DNA of 11,051 bases from Desulfobacteraceae bacterium (GTDB lineage Bacteria > Desulfobacterota > DSM-4660 > Desulfatiglandales > HGW-15), in contig RPPU01000092.1 of NCBI GenBank assembly GCA_003819975.1, positions 1 to 11,051 on the forward strand, given 5' to 3'. Each line of letters begins with the position of its first letter. The first letter of the stretch is position 1. Below are positions 7,268 to 11,051 of this stretch, piece by piece. The notes under the pieces were generated by a model, which was given only the letters and a program-made list of their open reading frames with translations, did not search any database and was not told the DNA's origin. A program made the position numbers and the translations under genes.

Positions 7268-7312
7268 ATCTTTTCATAAGCGACCCCATCTTTTCATTAA
7301 CTAAAAATTAAC
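7268..7312 (+). promoter_or_regulatory. candidate Pho-box-like direct repeats upstream of pstS
   Basis: ATCTTTTCAT occurs twice exactly (7268-7277 and 7288-7297), 20 bp apart. Overlapping the second copy, TTAAC repeats at 7297-7301 and 7308-7312 with an 11-bp period, the spacing used by PhoB/PhoP-family regulators. TTTTCAT resembles the CTGTCAT half-site of the E. coli Pho box at 5 of 7 positions. A weak -10 (TTTATT, 7319-7324) follows about one turn later. The location before pstS fits phosphate-starvation control, but the match is loose. Confidence 0.35.
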
Positions 7313-7397
7313 ATTTTCTTTATTTTGTCCTCATACGCGTTGATTAAGCTACTCAAAAAGTTAAAAGATGATAAATAATCAATTAAGGAGGATGAAT

Positions 7398-8450
7398 ATG
7401 AAGATTCGTTATTTGGCAAGTATGATGATGTTGGTCGGATTGGTGATCGGTTTTGGTGCATCGGTCCAGGCCGGGCAGGAATTGGCCGGCGCGGGCGCCA
7501 CTTTTCCGGAGCCGTTTTATGTAAAGATGTTCGACACTTATTTCAACCAAACCGGCAATAAAGTGAATTATCAGGGTATCGGGTCGGGTGGCGGTATTCA
7601 GCAATTGCTGCAGCAGACCGTGGATTTCGGCGGGACCGACGCTTTTATGACTCCTGAGGAGATGTCCAAAGCGCCTAATAATGCCGCGATCCTGCATTTC
7701 CCCACCTGTTTGGGGGCCGTGGTCGTGACCTATAATGTGGAAGGCAACCCGAACCTTAAATTAACGCCCGATGTTATTGCCGACATTTTTCTGGGCAAGA
7801 TCACCAAATGGAACGACGGCCGCATCGCGGCTTTGAACCCGGACGTCAAACTGCCCGCCACCGCCATTATGGTCGTGCATCGTTCCGACGGCAGCGGCAC
7901 TTCTTTTGTGTTCACCGAATACCTGTCCAAGGTCAGCAAGGAATGGCAAGACAAAGTAGGCACGGGCAAGGCGGTCAATTGGCCGGCCGGCATCGGCGGC
8001 AAAGGCAACCCGGGCGTGGCCCAATTGGTTAAACAAACCATCGGCGCGATCGGATACGTGGAATTGACCTATGCCGAGCAAAACAAGATGCCTTATGCCC
8101 TTATTCGCAACAGATCCGGCGAGTTTGTCAAGGCGTCCATGCAGAGCGTTTCCGCGGCTGCCAACGTTGACATGCCGGCCGATACGCGGGTCAGCCTCAC
8201 CGATACGGCCGCCAAAGAGGGTTACCCGATCGGTTCTTTCACCTGGGTCGTTTTTTACAAAGAGCAAAATTATAAGAATCGCGACCAGGTCCGGGCCCTG
8301 GAATTGATCAAATTGTTTCAATGGATGGTCCGCGACGGTCAGAAATTTGCACCCCAACTGTTGTACGCTCCGCTCTCGGCCGAGACCGTGAAAAAAGCCG
8401 AAGCCATCATCAAGAGCGCGACCTATAACGGGCAGCCGTTGATAAAGTAA
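7398..8450 (+). CDS. pstS: PstS, periplasmic phosphate-binding protein
   Basis: PstS captures inorganic phosphate in the periplasm and delivers it to the PstC-PstA channel. The 350-residue precursor starts with a signal peptide: basic MKIR, a hydrophobic core, and a VQA-GQ cleavage site after residue 25, with no lipobox cysteine. Phosphate-binding loops are GAGATFPEPFY (31-41), GIGSGGGIQQL (60-70), FGGTDAFM (77-84) and the HRSDGSGTSFVF block (161-172), the last forming much of the anion site. IADIFLGKITKWND, GNPGVAQLVKQTIGAIGYVE and FTWVVFYKE are family hallmarks. I chose ATG 7398 because AAGGAGG (7385-7391) is 6 nt upstream and the signal peptide then has normal length; ATGs at 7368 and 7392 are in frame. 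It heads the pst operon and is followed by a 193-nt, hairpin-rich gap. Confidence 0.96.
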   Translation: MKIRYLASMMMLVGLVIGFGASVQAGQELAGAGATFPEPFYVKMFDTYFNQTGNKVNYQGIGSGGGIQQLLQQTVDFGGTDAFMTPEEMSKAPNNAAILHFPTCLGAVVVTYNVEGNPNLKLTPDVIADIFLGKITKWNDGRIAALNPDVKLPATAIMVVHRSDGSGTSFVFTEYLSKVSKEWQDKVGTGKAVNWPAGIGGKGNPGVAQLVKQTIGAIGYVELTYAEQNKMPYALIRNRSGEFVKASMQSVSAAANVDMPADTRVSLTDTAAKEGYPIGSFTWVVFYKEQNYKNRDQVRALELIKLFQWMVRDGQKFAPQLLYAPLSAETVKKAEAIIKSATYNGQPLIK

Positions 8451-8471
8451 ATAAGGAAAGGTTCAAGTGAT

Positions 8472-8494
8472 CGGATGATGAGGAACATCATCCG
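8472..8494 (+). repeat. 9-bp hairpin after pstS
   Basis: CGGATGATG (8472-8480) and CATCATCCG (8486-8494) form a perfect stem with loop AGGAA, 22 nt after the pstS stop. No T-run follows. It abuts the longer inverted repeat starting at 8494. Together they could block 3'-5' decay and keep pstS message more abundant than pstC-A-B, as known for binding-protein genes such as malE. Confidence 0.65.
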
Positions 8495-8577
8495 GAGTTC
8501 CAAGTTCACGGTTCACGGTTAACAAAGAAAGACAGTTAAGCTTTTTCTTTAACCGTGAACCGTGAACGGTGAACTCC
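8494..8577 (+). repeat. long inverted repeat built of 7-bp repeats (pstS-pstC gap)
   Basis: The 19-bp arm GTTCACGGTTCACGGTTAA (8504-8522) pairs perfectly with 8549-8567. Beyond a 3x3 internal loop, GGAGTTC (8494-8500) pairs with GAACTCC (8571-8577). The arms have a 7-bp period: GTTCCAA, GTTCACG, GTTCACG, GTTAACA on the left from 8497, and CGTGAAC, CGTGAAC, GGTGAAC on the right from 8554. The rest of the gap, 8578-8643, holds only the pstC ribosome site. Probably a dispersed repeat that also acts as an mRNA hairpin. Confidence 0.85.
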
Positions 8578-8643
8578 ACAACCGGTTTTTAAAAGCATCC
8601 GGTCATTCGATGAATATCAACACCACTGTCATGAGGATCTCCC

Positions 8644-9519
8644 TTGATAAAACAACTTAACAAAGACCGGATTTTTAACACCACCTTAACCCTGGCGGCT
8701 TTGACCATTTTGATCTTGGTTTTGGCTCTGGCCCTGAGTCTGTTGTCCGGTTCTTTGCCGGCTTTGAAGTCTTTGGGGCTTGGTTTTTTTTACAGTGCCC
8801 AGTGGGATCCGGTGGCGGAACATTTTGGAGTATTGCCTTTTTTACTGGGAACCCTGATTACCTCTTTTCTGGCCTTACTTCTCTCTTTGCCGCTCTCTTT
8901 GGCCATTGCCCTGCTTTTGGGCGAATATATGCGCCGCGGTTTTTTAGCCGGCGCTTTCAAGAGCATGGTGGATCTGATCGCGGCCGTGCCTTCGGTTATT
9001 TACGGTTTCTGGGGACTGATGTTTCTGGTGCCGATCGTACGGATTTTTGAAATGAAAATCGGCGTGGCGCCGTACGGTATCGGTATTTTTTCGAGCGCTC
9101 TATTGTTGGCGGTCATGATCATTCCCAACACCGCTTCCATAGCCCGGGAAGTGATCGAAATGGTGCCGGCCGATATCCAGGAAGCAGCCTATTCGCTGGG
9201 CGCCACGCGTTATGACGTGATCCGGCGGGTCATTATTCCTTTTGCCCGTTCCGGCATCCTGGCCGGCGTATTGCTTTCCCTGGGCCGGGCTTTGGGCGAG
9301 ACCATGGCCGTGACCATGGTGATCGGCAATGCCAATGTGATTCCGACAAGTATTTTTCAACCGGCCAATACCATGGCCAGTGTGATCGCCAACGAATTGG
9401 CCGAGGCCCATCTGGGCTTGCACTATTCGTCTTTGGTATTGGTCGGTTTGACTCTTTTTGTTCTGACGGCTTTGCTCAACTATTTGGGCACGAGGATCAT
9501 TAAAAGGTTTACGGTGTGA
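8644..9519 (+). CDS. pstC: PstC, phosphate ABC transporter permease
   Basis: PstC is one of the two inner-membrane subunits of the high-affinity phosphate channel. The 291-residue product has about six hydrophobic segments, near residues 14-36, 65-92, 109-131, 145-163, 203-226 and 262-281. The cytoplasmic EAA loop that contacts PstB is EAAYSLGATRYDVIRRVIIP (180-199). AAVPSVIYGFWGL (113-125) and LGRALGETMAVTMVIGN (213-229) are typical of PstC. The start is TTG at 8644. GAGGA at 8633-8637 sits 6 nt upstream, and I see no better ATG in frame before the first membrane segment. A rare start codon here, with the upstream hairpins, would lower permease output relative to PstS. E. coli PstC is somewhat longer (319 aa) but of the same type. 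Confidence 0.95.
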   Translation: MIKQLNKDRIFNTTLTLAALTILILVLALALSLLSGSLPALKSLGLGFFYSAQWDPVAEHFGVLPFLLGTLITSFLALLLSLPLSLAIALLLGEYMRRGFLAGAFKSMVDLIAAVPSVIYGFWGLMFLVPIVRIFEMKIGVAPYGIGIFSSALLLAVMIIPNTASIAREVIEMVPADIQEAAYSLGATRYDVIRRVIIPFARSGILAGVLLSLGRALGETMAVTMVIGNANVIPTSIFQPANTMASVIANELAEAHLGLHYSSLVLVGLTLFVLTALLNYLGTRIIKRFTV

Positions 9520-9526
9520 GGATAAA

Positions 9527-9609
9527 CAGAAGACAGAATTCAGAAGTCAGAATTCAGAAGAAACCGGTCAAGGTTGTTTTCTCTACTGGATTCTGACTTC
9601 TGACTTCTG
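9527..9609 (+). repeat. long inverted repeat built of 7-bp repeats (pstC-pstA gap)
   Basis: The left arm is five tandem heptads from 9527 to 9561: CAGAAGA, CAGAATT, CAGAAGT, CAGAATT, CAGAAGA. The right arm is three heptads in the opposite sense from 9589: GATTCTG, ACTTCTG, ACTTCTG. Positions 9534-9553 pair with 9590-9609 at 19 of 20 sites, and 9554-9557 add one wobble and three pairs, leaving a 28-nt loop. The sequence is unrelated to the repeat in the pstS-pstC gap but has the same 7-bp palindromic design. It begins 7 nt after the pstC stop. Confidence 0.85.
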
Positions 9610-9636
9610 GCTACTAATAGCAGGGTTCGTAACAAT

Positions 9637-10527
9637 ATGCATTTGGATAAGGCTTTCATGGATAATAGGGAAAAAAGAATAATGAAGAATCCCATCCTTT
9701 GGCGGCAGACCAAAAACAGAATTTTTCAGGGATTGGTTTATGTGCTTTCCTTTGCCGCGCTGATTCCGCTTTTTCTGATTCTTTATCACGTGTTTTCTCT
9801 GGGCCTGCGTTTTATCGATTGGGATTTTTTGACCCATTTGCCCAAGCCCACCGGCGAATTGGGCGGCGGCATCAGCAATGCCATTGTGGGCACGCTGATG
9901 CTGATCGGCATGGCATTTGTCCTGGCCGTGCCCCTGGGCGTGACCACCGGGATTTATCTTTCCCAGAACCGAAATACGCGCCTGGCCGGGTTCACCCGTT
10001 TGGCCGTGGATATGCTCCAGGGCATCCCGTCGGTGGTTATCGGCATTGTGGCCTATTTGTGGGTGGTGAAGACTTTAAATCATTTTTCGGCTTTTTCCGG
10101 GTCCGTGGCTTTGGCCATCATGATGCTGCCGATCGTGGTACGCGGCACTGAAGAAGTTTTAAAAGTGATCCCGGACTATCTTTATGAAGCCTCCGGCGCC
10201 CTAGGGGTTCCTTATTACCGTACCATTCTGAAAGTGATTGTCCCGGCCGGTTTGCCCGGCATTATTTCCGGCGTGCTTTTGGCGGTTTCGCGCATTGTCG
10301 GCGAAACCGCGCCCCTGTTGTTCACGGCTTTCGGCAACCGCTTCATGGAATGGAATCCCTTGAAAGCGGTTAATTCCCTGCCGCAGCTGATTTTTAACAA
10401 TGCCATGAGTCCTTATGAAGACTTGCAGCAGATTGCCTGGGGTGCATCCGTGGTTTTAATTATCTTGGTTTTGGGGTCCAATATCATCGCGAGGTTGATC
10501 GTCAAAAAATGGAAAGTACAATTCTAA
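9637..10527 (+). CDS. pstA: PstA, phosphate ABC transporter permease
   Basis: PstA is the second channel subunit of the phosphate transporter. The product is 296 residues from ATG 9637. It has a short charged N-terminus, a first membrane segment, then GGGISNAIVGTLMLIG, the VDMLQGIPSVVIGIVAYLWVV block, and the EAA loop EASGALGVPYYRTILKVIVPAGLPGI that contacts PstB. The VSRIVGETAPLLFTAFGN block is diagnostic of PstA. NAMSPYEDLQQIAWGASVVLI and a last membrane segment close the protein. The start is uncertain: ATG 9658 has GATAAGG just upstream, and ATG 9682 has AGGG 11 nt upstream and would give a natural MKNPILWRQ start. All three precede the first membrane segment. The 3' end overlaps pstB by 19 nt. 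Confidence 0.95.
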   Translation: MHLDKAFMDNREKRIMKNPILWRQTKNRIFQGLVYVLSFAALIPLFLILYHVFSLGLRFIDWDFLTHLPKPTGELGGGISNAIVGTLMLIGMAFVLAVPLGVTTGIYLSQNRNTRLAGFTRLAVDMLQGIPSVVIGIVAYLWVVKTLNHFSAFSGSVALAIMMLPIVVRGTEEVLKVIPDYLYEASGALGVPYYRTILKVIVPAGLPGIISGVLLAVSRIVGETAPLLFTAFGNRFMEWNPLKAVNSLPQLIFNNAMSPYEDLQQIAWGASVVLIILVLGSNIIARLIVKKWKVQF

Positions 10528-11051
10528 GATCTGAAAATTTATACGCTTTTTACGGCGACCAGGAAGTGCTCAAGGGCGTTACCCTGGATGTTTACGAAAA
10601 AAAGCTGACCGCCATCATGGGGCCCTCGGGTTGCGGCAAGAGCACCTTTATCCGTTGCCTGAACCGCATGCAAGAGATGAAAACGGGCGTCGAGGTGAAA
10701 AACAAGGTCTATCTGAAAGGGGAAGATATTTTTGCCATGGAGTCGACCCTGCTGAGGCGCCGGATCGGCATGGTTTTCCAGCGGCCGAATCCCTTTCCAA
10801 CCATGACAATTTATGATAATGTCATTGCGGGTTATAAATTGAACGGCCTGCACCTCAAAAAAATGGAATTCGACCGCATTGTGGAGGAATCGTTGCGCAA
10901 GGCTGCCCTGTGGGAGGAGGTCAAGGACCTGCTTTATAAAAAAGGCACTTTTCTTTCGGGCGGTCAGCAACAACGTCTTTGCATTGCACGGGCCCTGGCC
11001 ATGAACCCGGAGGTTTTACTGCTGGACGAGCCCACCTCGGCGCTCGATCCC
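10509..11051 (+). CDS. pstB: PstB, phosphate ABC transporter ATPase (3' end outside window)
   Basis: PstB is the cytoplasmic ATPase that powers phosphate import through PstC-PstA. The reading frame is open from ATG 10509 to the last base, giving 181 residues of an expected 250 or so. Visible motifs are Walker A GPSGCGKS (38-45), followed by the PstB-typical TFIRCLNRM, Q-loop Q91 in GMVFQRPNPFP, ABC signature LSGGQQQRLCIARAL (149-163) and Walker B LLLDEP (170-175) with SALDP at the cut. The start lies inside the end of pstA, a 19-nt overlap. The nearest ribosome-like GAGG (10491-10494) is distant, so translation is probably coupled to pstA. The truncation is only the window edge. phoU would be expected next. 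Confidence 0.95.
   Translation, partial: MESTILRSENLYAFYGDQEVLKGVTLDVYEKKLTAIMGPSGCGKSTFIRCLNRMQEMKTGVEVKNKVYLKGEDIFAMESTLLRRRIGMVFQRPNPFPTMTIYDNVIAGYKLNGLHLKKMEFDRIVEESLRKAALWEEVKDLLYKKGTFLSGGQQQRLCIARALAMNPEVLLLDEPTSALDP

Noticed and set aside
7761..8357. 198-codon open frame on the minus strand
   Set aside because: Antisense to pstS, where all phosphate-binding loops are intact; the antisense frame shows no recognisable domain.
8581..8603. ACCGG/CCGGT inverted repeat before pstC
   Set aside because: Only a 5-bp stem with a 13-nt loop, expected by chance.
8610..8660. Short ORF MNINTTVMRISLDKTT before pstC
   Set aside because: No ribosome site at its ATG, only 16 codons, and it overlaps the pstC start in another frame.
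9527..9609. CRISPR-like array from the repeated CAGAA units
   Set aside because: Units are 7 bp with no spacers and the two arms are inverted; there are no cas genes nearby.

Overview
The window is a phosphorus-acquisition locus from a Gram-negative bacterium, with every gene on the + strand. It carries a carbon-phosphorus (C-P) lyase operon (phnG-H-I-J-K-L-M plus one extra gene) followed by the start of a high-affinity phosphate transport operon (pstS-C-A-B). Base composition is close to balanced. Strong AGGAGG-type ribosome sites, a type I signal peptide on PstS and E. coli-like Phn proteins point to a proteobacterium or a Desulfobacterota-like lineage. I cannot fix the taxon from sequence alone.

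Region 1 (1-7067), C-P lyase operon. PhnG, PhnH, PhnI and PhnJ form the core complex. PhnK and PhnL are its ABC-type ATPase partners, and PhnM is the triphosphate-ribose phosphonate pyrophosphohydrolase. The genes are tightly packed (phnL and phnM overlap by ATGA), with two exceptions. The phnI-phnJ junction contains three consecutive hairpins, one of them a perfect 16-bp stem running through the phnI stop codon. The phnK-phnL gap (104 nt) contains a small hairpin and a 7-codon ORF that abuts phnL. After phnM, where many operons carry phnN or phnP, there is instead a TIM-barrel protein of the AP endonuclease 2/xylose isomerase-like superfamily. It keeps nearly the full set of endonuclease IV-type metal ligands. 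I suggest, as inference only, that it replaces PhnP as the phosphodiesterase for 5-phosphoribosyl 1,2-cyclic phosphate.

Region 2 (7068-7397), boundary. A strong rho-independent terminator ends the phn operon. An AT-rich stretch follows, with a sigma70-like promoter and Pho-box-like direct repeats ahead of pstS.

Region 3 (7398-11051), pst operon: pstS (periplasmic phosphate-binding protein), pstC and pstA (membrane channel) and pstB (ATPase, cut by the window end). The pstS-pstC and pstC-pstA gaps each hold a long inverted repeat whose arms are built from 7-bp tandem repeats. The two differ in sequence but share the same architecture.

Together the genes would let the cell import phosphate at low concentration and strip phosphate from organophosphonates. 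Both operons are expected to respond to phosphate starvation, though only the pst side has visible candidate control sequences here.
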